64,000 nucleotides of DNA from Cecembia rubra (lineage in GTDB: Bacteria > Bacteroidota > Bacteroidia > Cytophagales > Cyclobacteriaceae), in contig NZ_PYGF01000010.1 in NCBI RefSeq assembly GCF_003014575.1, positions 101,115 to 165,114 on the forward strand, written 5' to 3'. Below the pieces are notes generated by a model that saw only the letters and a program-made list of their open reading frames with translations, did not search any database and had not been told where the DNA came from. Every line of letters starts with the position of its first letter. Positions within the stretch are counted from its first letter, which is position 1. The position numbers were made by a program, and so were the translations under genes. Shown here piece by piece: positions 26,933-36,136 of this stretch.

Positions 26933-27611
26933 ACATGGATATTTTCATATGTGTTTTCCTTCCTGAATCTTTAATCATCTGACCAAGACAATCATTTCTG
27001 CTACAATAAGTAAAAACCTCATAATATTGTTCGACCATTCCAACCCCCCTGGTATAAATCTCATAACGGTTGTCCCGAAAAGTTACCTGGTCATCATCCT
27101 CTTCCTGCCGCACAATCAGCGATCTTTGAAACAATTGTAAACCAATGGTTACATTTCCCATAAATTCAATTTCAAAATCATCCCTAGGTGAGGAATTGTA
27201 AACCATAGCATCCCATTTAGTTCCTACCTTTGCAGGCAAAACCAAATTAACCGTTTTTTGATTTTCAAAGTTCCTGAGTAATGCATTGCCCCTGAAATGT
27301 AAAGAATAACCCTGTAATGGAAGCCAGTTGATCCGATTTTCCGACCTTTCCCTTCTAATTACAAAAACTTCCTCATTTTGGGAGTTTATAAAACTGTAAT
27401 CCACAATATCACGGATAAAGTATTGCTCTGTCTGACTGTCATTTTCCCCAAAGACGATCATCTCCTCCACCTCGTAAATCCAATAGAGTCCAACTTCCAA
27501 AGGCTGGTAATCTTTTCCAAAATCCAATCTGGGATTTTCTATTTCCCTGCATGAAACAATCAGGATAAAAGAAAGGAAAAAGCTGAATAATAACCTATAG
27601 CGCATATCCAT
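26919..27611 (-). CDS. Predicted lipoprotein of unknown function
   Basis: A 230-aa protein with a lipobox near residue 21 (FILIVSC followed by REIENP). The mature part is beta-rich, with strands such as GLYWIYEVEEM and KWDAMVYNS, and an RNDC near the C-terminus. No family recognised. Its end overlaps the start of the T9SS subtilase by 14 bases, so the two are co-translated and may work together at the outer membrane. Confidence 0.75.
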   Translation of the reverse strand: MDMRYRLLFSFFLSFILIVSCREIENPRLDFGKDYQPLEVGLYWIYEVEEMIVFGENDSQTEQYFIRDIVDYSFINSQNEEVFVIRRERSENRINWLPLQGYSLHFRGNALLRNFENQKTVNLVLPAKVGTKWDAMVYNSSPRDDFEIEFMGNVTIGLQLFQRSLIVRQEEDDDQVTFRDNRYEIYTRGVGMVEQYYEVFTYCSRNDCLGQMIKDSGRKTHMKISMYGKL

Positions 27612-27688
27612 CTGCTTACAATGGCTTAAAAATACGTTTTTAGATTGAAAACTTTTACCTTAGCGGCCACAAATTCATTATTATCCCC

Positions 27689-28315
27689 ATGGCATTAAGA
27701 ACTTTTGTAAAAATTTCATCAGTAAATAACCTCTCAGATGCACGCTATTGCGCAGGTATGCAAATCAATCTGATGGGGTTCTGTATAGAGGAAAACAACA
27801 AAAACTATATATCACCTGAAAAATTCAAGGAAATTACTGGATGGCTATCTGGGCTTCAGTACGTAGCGGAATTTGAATATTCACATCCCGAAAATATCCT
27901 TGACAAAATAAAAAGTTATGAGGGTATCGAGTTTATCCAGGTCCGAAATGAATTACATTTAAACATGTTAGCCAACACGGGCTATTCTCTGATCCTACAT
28001 AAGGATATATCCAGTCTGAATGAACTGAATGAACTAGTCAACAAAGCAGGAATTTATAGTCAACTTGGGGTGAGTATATTATTGACTTCCTCAAATTTGG
28101 AAATGGATGGAGACTTAGTAGAAAAATTAAAGGAATTTGCTGCTGTTTGTTCAGTTTTGTTGGGTTTTGGTCTGAATGCCAATACTATAATTGACCTACT
28201 TGACAAAACTGGTGTCAAAGGTATAGCTATGGAAGGGGGTGACGAAATCAAACCTGGTCTCAAAGACTTTGATGACCTGGCAGAGATTCTGGAAACTTTG
28301 GAAATTGAGGATTAA
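27689..28315 (+). CDS. TrpF-like (phosphoribosylanthranilate isomerase-like) protein lacking catalytic residues
   Basis: A 208-aa TIM-barrel protein alignable by eye with TrpF. It opens VKISSVNNLSDA where TrpF has VKICG-x-x-x-x-x-DA, so the catalytic cysteine is Ser10. The strand carrying the catalytic aspartate reads ILLTSSN instead of LLDS. The phosphate-binding end is kept (GFGLNANTI and EGGDEIKPGLKD). It is thus probably not an active isomerase, but may bind a phosphorylated ligand or act as a structural paralogue. No other trp gene is nearby; it leads a three-gene run with hemF and a PAP2 phosphatase. Confidence 0.72.
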   Translation: MALRTFVKISSVNNLSDARYCAGMQINLMGFCIEENNKNYISPEKFKEITGWLSGLQYVAEFEYSHPENILDKIKSYEGIEFIQVRNELHLNMLANTGYSLILHKDISSLNELNELVNKAGIYSQLGVSILLTSSNLEMDGDLVEKLKEFAAVCSVLLGFGLNANTIIDLLDKTGVKGIAMEGGDEIKPGLKDFDDLAEILETLEIED

Positions 28316-28337
28316 AAAAAACCAAGGTAAAAGCATC

Positions 28338-29234
28338 ATGGATAAAAATAGCATTTCCAAAGATTTTATGGAAATCCAGGACTACATCTGTAGGGAGCTT
28401 GAACTGGAAGATGGAAAAGGCAAATTCAGAGAAGATAAGTGGCAAAGGCCTGAAGGTGGTGGGGGAAGGACCCGAATCATCCAAAATGGTCATATCATTG
28501 AAAAAGGCGGAGTAGCTTTTTCTGCAGTAGAAGGCCCCACCCCTGAAAAAATTCTCAATAAGCTTCAACTGAAAAAAGCTGATTTTTTTGCAACTGGAGT
28601 ATCTATTGTGATTCATCCAGAAAGCCCTATGGTTCCTATCATCCATATGAATATCAGGTATTTCGAGATGAGTTCAGGAGTCAGATGGTTTGGAGGAGGT
28701 ATTGACCTGACTCCACATTATGTTGATCTTGAAGATGCCAGATACTTTCATCAACAGATCAAGGAAACCTGTGACCGATTCAATACTGCCTACTATCCAA
28801 AATTCAAAAAATGGGCCGATGACTATTTCTTCCTGAAGCATCGAAATGAAACCCGTGGAATCGGAGGTATATTTTTTGACCGCTTGGAAAGTGGAAACCA
28901 AACAGAAATGGAACAGATTTTCGACTTTGTAAAATCAGTAGGATATCTATTCCCTAAACTGTACCGGCATTTCATGGCCAAAAACAAATCCCTTTCTTAT
29001 GGTGAAAACGAAAAAAAATGGCAGTCCTTAAGAAGGGGAAGGTATGTGGAATTCAACTTGGTCTGGGATGCAGGTACAAAATTTGGCCTGGACACAAATG
29101 GAAGGACAGAAAGTATTCTGATGAGTATGCCTCCTTCTGCAAATTGGGAATACATGCATATACCTGCAGAAGACAGTCCTGAAGCAATGACTTTGTCACT
29201 TCTCAAAAAAGATATCGATTGGATAAATATTTAA
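28338..29234 (+). CDS. hemF: Oxygen-dependent coproporphyrinogen III oxidase
   Basis: HemF oxidatively decarboxylates coproporphyrinogen III to protoporphyrinogen IX with O2, in haem synthesis. The 298-aa protein shows the diagnostic GGGRTRI, EKGGVAFSAVEG, HMNIRYFE, WFGGGIDLTPHY and RGRYVEFNLVWDAGTKFGL segments. The ATG at 28338 gives the expected N-terminus; an in-frame ATG at 28239 lies inside the preceding gene and encodes non-family sequence. Confidence 0.96.
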   Translation: MDKNSISKDFMEIQDYICRELELEDGKGKFREDKWQRPEGGGGRTRIIQNGHIIEKGGVAFSAVEGPTPEKILNKLQLKKADFFATGVSIVIHPESPMVPIIHMNIRYFEMSSGVRWFGGGIDLTPHYVDLEDARYFHQQIKETCDRFNTAYYPKFKKWADDYFFLKHRNETRGIGGIFFDRLESGNQTEMEQIFDFVKSVGYLFPKLYRHFMAKNKSLSYGENEKKWQSLRRGRYVEFNLVWDAGTKFGLDTNGRTESILMSMPPSANWEYMHIPAEDSPEAMTLSLLKKDIDWINI

Positions 29235-29243
29235 TCCGATTTA

Positions 29244-29834
29244 ATGATGATGGATAAAATCGCCCAACTTGACCAGGATTTATTTTTATTCCTGAACAGT
29301 TTCCATTCGGATTTTTTTGACCCTATCATGTTTACCTTGACCAAAACATGGCCTTGGGTACCTATGTATATTTTTTTCACATATCTTATTATCTCTCATT
29401 ACAAAAAGGAAAGTTGGTGGGTACTAATGGCTGTAGGACTGACCATTCTTTTCGCTGATCAAACAGCCTCAGGACTGATGAAACCTTATTTTGAACGCCT
29501 GAGACCTTGTCACGAACCCTTATTAGAAGGATTGGTCCACAATTTTGGGTATTGTGGCGGAGGAAAGTTCGGCTTTGCATCTTCCCATGCCTCCAATAGT
29601 TTTGGGGTTGCCACCATTATGACCCTTGCACTAGGTTTCAGGCACCCATGGCTTAAGTGGTTATTTGCTTGGGCGGTAGTTTTTTCCTATACACGGATTT
29701 ACCTTGGGGTCCATTATCCCGGAGATATTATAGCAGGTGCGCTGGTTGGATTTTTAAGTGCTTGGGCCGGATATCACATAATGAAAAAAGTCAGGGATAA
29801 AGTCTATCAGGTAAAATATCCAAACAAACAGTAA
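29244..29834 (+). CDS. PAP2-family membrane phosphatase
   Basis: A 196-aa integral membrane protein of the phosphatidic acid phosphatase type 2 superfamily. The three catalytic motifs are present: KPYFERLRP, SSHASNS (catalytic histidine) and YTRIYLGVHYPGD (second histidine and aspartate), separated by hydrophobic helices. Substrates in the family are lipid phosphates such as undecaprenyl pyrophosphate or phosphatidylglycerophosphate; which applies is unknown. Ten bases after hemF. Confidence 0.92.
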   Translation: MMMDKIAQLDQDLFLFLNSFHSDFFDPIMFTLTKTWPWVPMYIFFTYLIISHYKKESWWVLMAVGLTILFADQTASGLMKPYFERLRPCHEPLLEGLVHNFGYCGGGKFGFASSHASNSFGVATIMTLALGFRHPWLKWLFAWAVVFSYTRIYLGVHYPGDIIAGALVGFLSAWAGYHIMKKVRDKVYQVKYPNKQ

Positions 29835-30025
29835 TCTTTAAATTTCTGACTTGTTATTATTTGGTTGTCAAATCAAAGAGCAAGGAAAAATAAAAAATGC
29901 CCCATGGAATATTAGTTGTCAAAGGGAAATAAACTTTCTCTGCTTTTATGCGCTTTGCTAAATAATTCAATCTTTTGAAAGAAAGCCTTATTTTAGCGAA
30001 CAACAATTAAAACCCAAGTAACTTT

Positions 30026-31654
30026 ATGGATATTGCGTTCAACCAAAACGAAGATCAATACAAGCAATTACTTTTTCAGCTTCAGAAAAAACTGGAAACC
30101 GTCAAACTAGGTGGTGGAAAAGCCAGGCTTGCCAAAGAACATGAAAAAGGTAAACTTACTGCCAGAGAGCGGATAGCTTACCTGACTGACAAGGGCTCAG
30201 AGTTTTTGGAAATAGGAGCACTTGCAGCTGAAGGAATGTACGAAGAAGAGGGAGGCTGTCCTTCAGCAGGCGTCATCACCGGAATTGGTTATGTTTCAGG
30301 ACGCATGTGTATGATTGTGGCCAATGATGCCACCGTCAAAGCTGGGGCTTGGTTTCCCATGACTGCAAAAAAAAATCTTAGGGCGCAAGAAATTGCCATG
30401 GAAAACAGGCTGCCGATTATTTATCTGGTAGACAGTGCAGGAGTTTACCTCCCGATGCAAAATGAAATTTTTCCCGATAAAGAACATTTCGGAAGACAGT
30501 TTCGCAATAATGCGAAAATGTCATCTATGGGCATCATTCAGGTAGCAGCTATCATGGGCAGCTGTGTGGCAGGAGGAGCATACTTACCTATTATGTCTGA
30601 TGAGGCAATGATCGTGGACAAAACCGGTTCCATTTTTTTGGCAGGATCCTATTTGGTAAAAGCCGCCATCGGAGAAAATGTAGACAACGAAACCTTGGGA
30701 GGTGCCACAACCCATTGTGAAATTTCAGGTGTCACCGACAACAAATATGAATCGGATGAGGCCTGTCTGGATGCCATCAAAAAAATCTTTGACAAAATTG
30801 GGAAATTTGAACAAGCAGGTTTTGACCGAGCAGAACCTGTCAAACCAAAAAAAGATGAAAAGGAACTGTATGGCATATTTCCTATTGACAGGGTGAAACC
30901 TTATGATATGTATGATATCATAGCAAGGCTAGTGGATAATTCAGAATTTGACGAATACAAAAAGGATTATGGCAAAACCCTGATTTGTGCCACTGCCAGA
31001 ATCGATGGCTGGGCTGTAGGTATCATTGCCAACCAAAGGAAGATTGTAAAGAACAAAAAAGGGGAAATGCAGATGGGAGGAGTAATATACTCTGACTCAG
31101 CCGACAAGGCTGCCCGTTTTATAATGAACTGCAACCAAAGAAAAATCCCATTAGTTTTCCTTCAGGATGTTTCTGGCTTTATGGTCGGAAGTAAAGCCGA
31201 GCATGGAGGGATTATAAAAGATGGTGCAAAAATGGTCAATGCAATGGCAAATTCAGTGGTTCCGAAATTCACCTTTATCATCGGTAATTCCTACGGTGCC
31301 GGCAATTACGCCATGTGCGGTAAAGCCTATGATCCAAGACTGATTTTTTCTTGGCCAACTGCTCAAATGGCTGTCATGAGTGGTGCCTCTGCTGCCAAAA
31401 CTCTTTTACAGATCAAAGTAGCCGCGCTCAAAAAGTCCGGCAAAGAAATCAGTACTGAAGAGGAGAGTAAATTGCTACAGGAAATTACTGAAAAATACAA
31501 CGAGGAGTTAAGCCCCTATTATGCTGCTGCAAGGCTTTGGGTAGATGGGGTAATTGATCCGCTGGAAACACGAAAAGTCATCAGTATGGGGATCAAAGCT
31601 GCTGACCATGCACCTCTTACGGAAAGATTCAATGTGGGCATAATTCAGACCTGA
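30026..31654 (+). CDS. Acyl-CoA carboxylase carboxyltransferase (beta) subunit
   Basis: A 542-aa biotin-dependent carboxyltransferase of the methylcrotonyl-/propionyl-CoA carboxylase beta type. It has the paired crotonase-like halves: an N-terminal half with GGGKARLAKEHEKGKLTARER and VAAIMGSCVAGGAYLP (oxyanion region), and a C-terminal half with FLQDVSGFMVG and IIGNSYGAGNYAMCG. The closest resemblance is MCC beta (leucine catabolism), but the acyl substrate is not fixed by eye. No biotin carboxylase or biotin carrier gene is adjacent. A terminator follows. Confidence 0.9.
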   Translation: MDIAFNQNEDQYKQLLFQLQKKLETVKLGGGKARLAKEHEKGKLTARERIAYLTDKGSEFLEIGALAAEGMYEEEGGCPSAGVITGIGYVSGRMCMIVANDATVKAGAWFPMTAKKNLRAQEIAMENRLPIIYLVDSAGVYLPMQNEIFPDKEHFGRQFRNNAKMSSMGIIQVAAIMGSCVAGGAYLPIMSDEAMIVDKTGSIFLAGSYLVKAAIGENVDNETLGGATTHCEISGVTDNKYESDEACLDAIKKIFDKIGKFEQAGFDRAEPVKPKKDEKELYGIFPIDRVKPYDMYDIIARLVDNSEFDEYKKDYGKTLICATARIDGWAVGIIANQRKIVKNKKGEMQMGGVIYSDSADKAARFIMNCNQRKIPLVFLQDVSGFMVGSKAEHGGIIKDGAKMVNAMANSVVPKFTFIIGNSYGAGNYAMCGKAYDPRLIFSWPTAQMAVMSGASAAKTLLQIKVAALKKSGKEISTEEESKLLQEITEKYNEELSPYYAAARLWVDGVIDPLETRKVISMGIKAADHAPLTERFNVGIIQT

Positions 31655-31680
31655 TAATATTTCGGTTCAAATATTTCAAA

Positions 31681-31718
31681 GAGCGATGCAAGTGCGTAGA
31701 CTTCATCGCTTTTTTTGT
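31681..31718 (+). terminator. Intrinsic terminator after carboxyltransferase gene
   Basis: AGCGATG, a bulged C, AAGT, a six-base loop, ACTT and CATCGCT form an 11-bp stem followed by seven T. It starts about 27 bases after the stop. Confidence 0.85.
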
Positions 31719-31797
31719 AGAAATTTGCCTGAATTTTAGGATTAAAACTTTCCAATCCTTGCAGTAATTTTTGTAACTTAAGGTCTAAAGGTTGGAT

Positions 31798-32640
31798 ATG
31801 GAAAAATTGACGGAAAAAGAACTTCATGCCTTAGTTTCTTTATTGGATGATACGGATAAAGTTGTCAAAAACCATGTGAGAGATAAAATCATTTCGCTCG
31901 GGAGTGATATTATACCCTTTCTGGAAAAAAAATGGGAAGACAGTTTCAATCCTGAAATCCAAAAAGAAATTGAGGAATTGGTTCACAACCTTCAGTTTTC
32001 CCAATTAAAGGAAAGACTGATTGATTGGCGTAATTCTCCGGATCAGGATTTGTTGACCGGTCTTTGGATCATTAACACTTATCAATATCCGGACCTGGAA
32101 TTTGAAAAGCTGAACGCTGACATGCACCAAATTTATTTTGAGGTATGGACAGCTTTCAAAAATGACCTTCTCCCTTATGAACAGATACGTATTATTAACA
32201 GTGTCCTTTTCAACCATTTGAGGTTTTCGGCAAATACCAAAAATTTCCACTCTCCTGGCAACAGCATGCTCAGCAATGTGTTGGAAACAAAAAAAGGAAA
32301 CCCGATAAGTCTTTGCGCCATTTACCTCCTTGTAGCCCAAAAATTAGGACTTCCTGTCTACGGTGTCAATTTACCGAACCTATTTGTACTCACTTATAAA
32401 TCCAAAGAAATTTCATTTTACATCAATGCATTTAATAAAGGACTGGTCTTCAGCAAACAGGATATTGTCAATTACCTTGACCACCTGAAAATTGATTCCC
32501 GACCTGAGTTTTTTGAACCATGCAACAGTAAAGACATCATCACCCGATCTCTGAGAAACCTGGTGGTGGCCTTTGAAAAGCTTGGTGATCTGGAAAAGTC
32601 AGAAGAAGTTAAAGAACTTCTTAGGATTGCTGAAAGCTGA
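31798..32640 (+). CDS. SirB1/transglutaminase-like family protein
   Basis: About 280 aa. The N-terminal ~90 residues are helical (HEAT-like); the C-terminal part contains the SirB1 region NVLETKKGNPISLCAIYLL followed by GLPVYGVNLPNLFVL and a conserved Asn/His-type downstream segment. SirB1 proteins have a transglutaminase-like cysteine-protease-related fold of unclear activity. It is convergent with the redoxin gene, six bases apart. An ATG two codons earlier (31792) is an equal alternative start. Confidence 0.83.
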   Translation: MEKLTEKELHALVSLLDDTDKVVKNHVRDKIISLGSDIIPFLEKKWEDSFNPEIQKEIEELVHNLQFSQLKERLIDWRNSPDQDLLTGLWIINTYQYPDLEFEKLNADMHQIYFEVWTAFKNDLLPYEQIRIINSVLFNHLRFSANTKNFHSPGNSMLSNVLETKKGNPISLCAIYLLVAQKLGLPVYGVNLPNLFVLTYKSKEISFYINAFNKGLVFSKQDIVNYLDHLKIDSRPEFFEPCNSKDIITRSLRNLVVAFEKLGDLEKSEEVKELLRIAES

Positions 32641-32646
32641 TAAAAG

Positions 32647-33237
32647 CTAAAAATCCAGAAGCCTAATATTGCAGCCAACTGGCCTACTTGAAGCGGGGCT
32701 GGGATTTCTTCTATTGGCTATCGCTGTCATGGCACTTTCAAGATACCTCAAATTGGCATTGGCTGCCACTTGGGGATTATTGTCGATAGCGCCTCTGTAA
32801 GCTATGGAGTAACCTGTAGGACTTGGCGTAACCAGAACTACCTCCGGAAGTTTGGTGATACCCAACTGCCTGGTCACTACTTGATCCTCATCTGCTAAAA
32901 AAGAAAACATTATGCCTCTTTCTTCTGCTCTTTTTTTCATTTCGTCTGCAGATTCTCCTTCTTCTAACTTGACATGAGGGTTAACTAATGCAAAAACGAA
33001 TCCTTGTGGATTAAACTCAGTGTGTAGGTTGACAATCCTTTCTTCATATAATTTGGAAAAAGGACAATTTAGACTGGTAAATATCAATACCACCCCTTTC
33101 GCATCGTTATGTTCTGTAAGCGAGAAAGTTCCACCTGAAAGGACATCTGGCAATTGAAAATTATCAACTCTTTGTGCTGAAACTGTATAAGGTATCAGAA
33201 CAAGCATTGAAAAACTTAAAATTAGGAGCTTTTTCAT
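32647..33237 (-). CDS. Secreted redoxin/AhpC-TSA-like protein
   Basis: A ~196-aa exported thioredoxin-fold protein with signal peptide (MKKLLILSFSMLVLIPYTVSA). The active site is FTSLNCPFSK, a CPFS motif having only the first cysteine, as in peroxiredoxin-like redoxins. The C-terminus has SRPVGCNIRL, a second conserved cysteine that could resolve the first. The start at 33237 is chosen over 33282 because it gives the signal peptide. Downstream of the phosphopantetheinyl transferase by 38 bases. Confidence 0.85.
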   Translation of the reverse strand: MKKLLILSFSMLVLIPYTVSAQRVDNFQLPDVLSGGTFSLTEHNDAKGVVLIFTSLNCPFSKLYEERIVNLHTEFNPQGFVFALVNPHVKLEEGESADEMKKRAEERGIMFSFLADEDQVVTRQLGITKLPEVVLVTPSPTGYSIAYRGAIDNNPQVAANANLRYLESAMTAIANRRNPSPASSRPVGCNIRLLDF

Positions 33238-33275
33238 GATTGCTGAGTTTATTACCAAATATAAGCACAAAGATC

Positions 33276-33905
33276 TTACCAAATAGTGTAAGTAAGGACA
33301 ATGTCATTCTCTACTTCTACTTTTACATTATAAAAATGGTCTGAATATTCTGATTGATAGACTCTACCTTTGATCACATGGTCATCCAAAGAAAATGGAT
33401 CAAGTAGAATATTGGATTTCAGGCTGATTCCCCTCCTCCCCTGACACTTGAAAATAGATTCTTTGGCGGACCAAGCAACTGTGTATAAAATTGGATCATT
33501 GTTTAAAAATTCAATTTCCGATGGGTCAAGGAATTTGGGACCTAACCTGACCACTTTTTCCCTAACATAATCCAAATCTATTCCTACTGGCATGTCCTTA
33601 TGAAAAATAGCTGCAGCAATTCCTTTGGTATGGGTCAATGAGACATATCCGTACCCATCCATGGGATGGGATTTCCCATGTTCGTCTTTAAAAAAGCCCG
33701 GATATGGTAAAGAAATACAGTCAAGAGCTGATTTGATCGCAACTCTCGCTCCTTTCCATTCTATTTTTTTATCATCCCTGGATATGTTGGCATAGGATAG
33801 TTTTTCCCTAAAACTCAAAAAATCAATTCCATTTTGTGAAACTTCTTGAATATTATTTACAGCCAAAGCTGATAAAGGACTTATTTTTTCTATTTTTGTT
33901 TGCAT
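33276..33905 (-). CDS. 4'-phosphopantetheinyl transferase superfamily protein
   Basis: This 209-aa Sfp-type enzyme transfers phosphopantetheine from CoA to carrier proteins. Visible motifs are GYVSLTHTKG (86-95), the Mg-binding VGIDLDYVRE (Asp110, Asp112; many homologues have D-x-E) and WSAKESIFK (145-153, with Lys148/Glu149). In Bacteroidota an Sfp-type protein of this length often activates the fatty-acid acyl carrier protein; no ACP or synthase gene is in the window, so the partner is unknown. Confidence 0.88.
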   Translation of the reverse strand: MQTKIEKISPLSALAVNNIQEVSQNGIDFLSFREKLSYANISRDDKKIEWKGARVAIKSALDCISLPYPGFFKDEHGKSHPMDGYGYVSLTHTKGIAAAIFHKDMPVGIDLDYVREKVVRLGPKFLDPSEIEFLNNDPILYTVAWSAKESIFKCQGRRGISLKSNILLDPFSLDDHVIKGRVYQSEYSDHFYNVKVEVENDIVLTYTIW

Positions 33906-33942
33906 AGGCCCATAAGGGATGAACTGCTAATCACAGCATTTT

Positions 33943-34851
33943 ATGTTAAATATACAAGTTAACAAACAGCATACCTTAACAGGACACAATGATTGTATTT
34001 ATGCTTTGGTCGAAGGTCCTGATCCAAGATTTTTTTATACTGGATCAGGAGACGGAATGGTTGTAGAATGGGATCTGGACAAACCTAAAGATGGAAGACT
34101 GATCGCCAAAGTGGCCCATTCTGTTTATGCAATGGAAGTTGATAAAGAAAGGAACTTACTTTTCATTGGACACAACTTTGAGGGAATCCATGTGGTTGAC
34201 CTTGAAAAATCCAAAGAAATCTGGTCCCTAAAACTCACGGACCAATCCATTTTTGACATCAAGGCTGTAGGAAATGAATTATATGTAGGTACCGGAGATG
34301 GTATCATTATCATTGTGGACATAGAACAGCGAGCTGTTAAAAAACATATTAAAATCAGCAAGAAAAGTGTGAGGGTCTTTGCATTAGATCCAACCAAAAG
34401 ACATCTTGCAGTGGGCTTAAGTGATAATTCTGTCAAAATTTTCAATCTCTCTGACCATTCCCCAATTCATAATCTGGAAGCCCATAACAATTCTGTATTC
34501 GCTTTGGGCTACAACCCCACCAAATCGATGCTTGTTTCGGGCGGGAGAGATGCCCACCTGAATATTTGGGAAACCAAAAACTATTCTCTTCAGGAATCAA
34601 TTGTAGCCCATATGTTTGCCATAAATTACCTCTCCTTCAGAGAAGACGGCGATTATTTTGTGACTTGTAGTATGGACAAGTCCATAAAAATATGGGACAG
34701 CAATTCATTAAAATTATTGAAAGTCATTGACAAAGCGAGGCATGCAGGACATGGCACTTCCATCAATAAGGTTTTATGGAGCACCTATAATCAGCAGATC
34801 GTCTCAGTAAGTGATGACCGAAATATTTCTATCTGGCAAATTGAACTATAA
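33943..34851 (+). CDS. WD40-repeat protein
   Basis: A 302-aa cytoplasmic beta-propeller built of WD40 blades, for example TLTGHNDCIYALVEG (first), VSGGRDAHLNIWE, VTCSMDKSIKIWD and SVSDDRNISIWQ (last). About seven blades fit the length. No fused enzyme domain. It begins a five-gene operon; its TAA overlaps the ATG of the next gene by one base. Confidence 0.9.
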   Translation: MLNIQVNKQHTLTGHNDCIYALVEGPDPRFFYTGSGDGMVVEWDLDKPKDGRLIAKVAHSVYAMEVDKERNLLFIGHNFEGIHVVDLEKSKEIWSLKLTDQSIFDIKAVGNELYVGTGDGIIIIVDIEQRAVKKHIKISKKSVRVFALDPTKRHLAVGLSDNSVKIFNLSDHSPIHNLEAHNNSVFALGYNPTKSMLVSGGRDAHLNIWETKNYSLQESIVAHMFAINYLSFREDGDYFVTCSMDKSIKIWDSNSLKLLKVIDKARHAGHGTSINKVLWSTYNQQIVSVSDDRNISIWQIEL

Positions 34852-35771
34852 TGACCATGAAATTTACTGCAACAGAAATCCGGGAAAAAAGCTTTGAAAA
34901 AAATTTCAGAGGATACGACAAAGATGAAGTTACTGAATTCTTAAAATCTTTGGCTGATGCCTGGGATAAGTTAGAAAGTGAGAGAAATGATCTTGAAAAA
35001 AGACTTCTGTATGCAGAGCAGGAAGCCAAGAAATTGAAAGATGTAGAGGTTTCTCTTTTTAGAACTTTAAAAACTGCAGAAGATACCGGAGCCAATATTA
35101 TAGAAGAAGCCAATAGGACAGCACATGAACTTCTGACAGATGCGCATGAAAGTGCTGACAAAATGGTCAGAGACGCCAAAATCAAGGCGCAAAAAATTCT
35201 GGAAGAGACACAGAAAATGTCAGCAGAAACCCTGAGTGAATTCAAGAACAGAATCAAAAGCTCAGTGAGAGATTTTGACCAACTTGTCAATAACAGGACC
35301 TTAATCCTCAAAAACCTCAAAAGGATTTCGGGAGACCTGGAAGAAATCTTGTCCAAATCGGATAAAGATTTTGAAAACTCAAACATCCTTTCTTTTTCAG
35401 ATATTCTGGAAGGTCTGAATGAAATCAAAGTATCAGACTTAGCATCCGAACCAGAATTATTGGAAAGTAATATAGCCTCTATTAAAGAGGGTGAAACTTT
35501 AATAAAAGCAGATGGAAATGAAAGTTCAGAGGAATTAGTTGAAAATGAAGAATCTAAGGTGCCAGAAGATAAATCAGAAGCCGTAAACTCCGAATCACAA
35601 CCCTCTGAAGAAGAAAATACAGTAAAACCTGAAGCCATATCAGACGTAGAGAACAGTATTTCTAATCCTGAGGATTTGCCAAAAGAATCTTCCTCTGATT
35701 CTACGCAAAATACTCAAGATGAGTCGAAGAAAGACAAGAAACAGGGTTCATTTTTTGACCAATTGGACTAA
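34851..35771 (+). CDS. DivIVA domain-containing coiled-coil protein
   Basis: A 306-aa protein. Residues about 3-40 (FTATEIREKSFEKNFRGYDK, then DEVTEFL) form the DivIVA N-terminal membrane-curvature-sensing motif; residues 40-190 are coiled coil; the rest is an acidic low-complexity tail rich in Glu, Ser and Asn. DivIVA proteins mark curved or polar membrane and recruit cell-growth or division factors. The ATG at 34851 overlaps the WD40 stop; a second ATG at 34857 is possible. Stop and next start overlap again (TAATG). Confidence 0.87.
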   Translation: MTMKFTATEIREKSFEKNFRGYDKDEVTEFLKSLADAWDKLESERNDLEKRLLYAEQEAKKLKDVEVSLFRTLKTAEDTGANIIEEANRTAHELLTDAHESADKMVRDAKIKAQKILEETQKMSAETLSEFKNRIKSSVRDFDQLVNNRTLILKNLKRISGDLEEILSKSDKDFENSNILSFSDILEGLNEIKVSDLASEPELLESNIASIKEGETLIKADGNESSEELVENEESKVPEDKSEAVNSESQPSEEENTVKPEAISDVENSISNPEDLPKESSSDSTQNTQDESKKDKKQGSFFDQLD

Positions 35772-36136
35772 TGGGAAAAGTTGCATTAGAGGGAATTGAA
35801 TTTCATGCATATCATGGTGTATTCTCTGAGGAAAACAAACTCGGGAACAGGTTTACTGTTGACATACATGTAGAAACGGATTTCAAGAAGGCCATGTTGG
35901 AAGATAAGCTCGGAGATACAGTTGATTATGTTGGCCTATACAAAATTGCTCAATCCCACATGCAGGAGCCGGTTAAACTTTTGGAACATCTTGCCCATTT
36001 GATGATCAAAGACATCATATCCGCATTCCCAAGCATAAAATCTGTATCTATAACAATCAAAAAACACAACCCAGCTCTGGGTGGAGTTGTCAACTATTCC
36101 GTAGTCACCGTGACCTATCCAGCTGATTATGAATAA
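35771..36136 (+). CDS. folB: Dihydroneopterin aldolase
   Basis: FolB converts 7,8-dihydroneopterin to 6-hydroxymethyl-dihydropterin and glycolaldehyde in folate synthesis. The 121-aa protein has the family start VALEGIEFHAYHGVFSEE (Tyr and His near 14-15), the catalytic glutamate in the LLEHLA segment and the KKHNPAL lysine region. One-base overlap with the DivIVA-like gene and eight-base overlap with the next gene. Confidence 0.94.
   Translation: MGKVALEGIEFHAYHGVFSEENKLGNRFTVDIHVETDFKKAMLEDKLGDTVDYVGLYKIAQSHMQEPVKLLEHLAHLMIKDIISAFPSIKSVSITIKKHNPALGGVVNYSVVTVTYPADYE

Noticed and set aside
34829..35638. 269-aa minus-strand frame opposite the DivIVA-like gene
   Set aside because: Serine-rich low-complexity mirror of a Glu/Lys-rich coiled coil; the plus-strand frame has the real DivIVA motif and overlapping neighbours.
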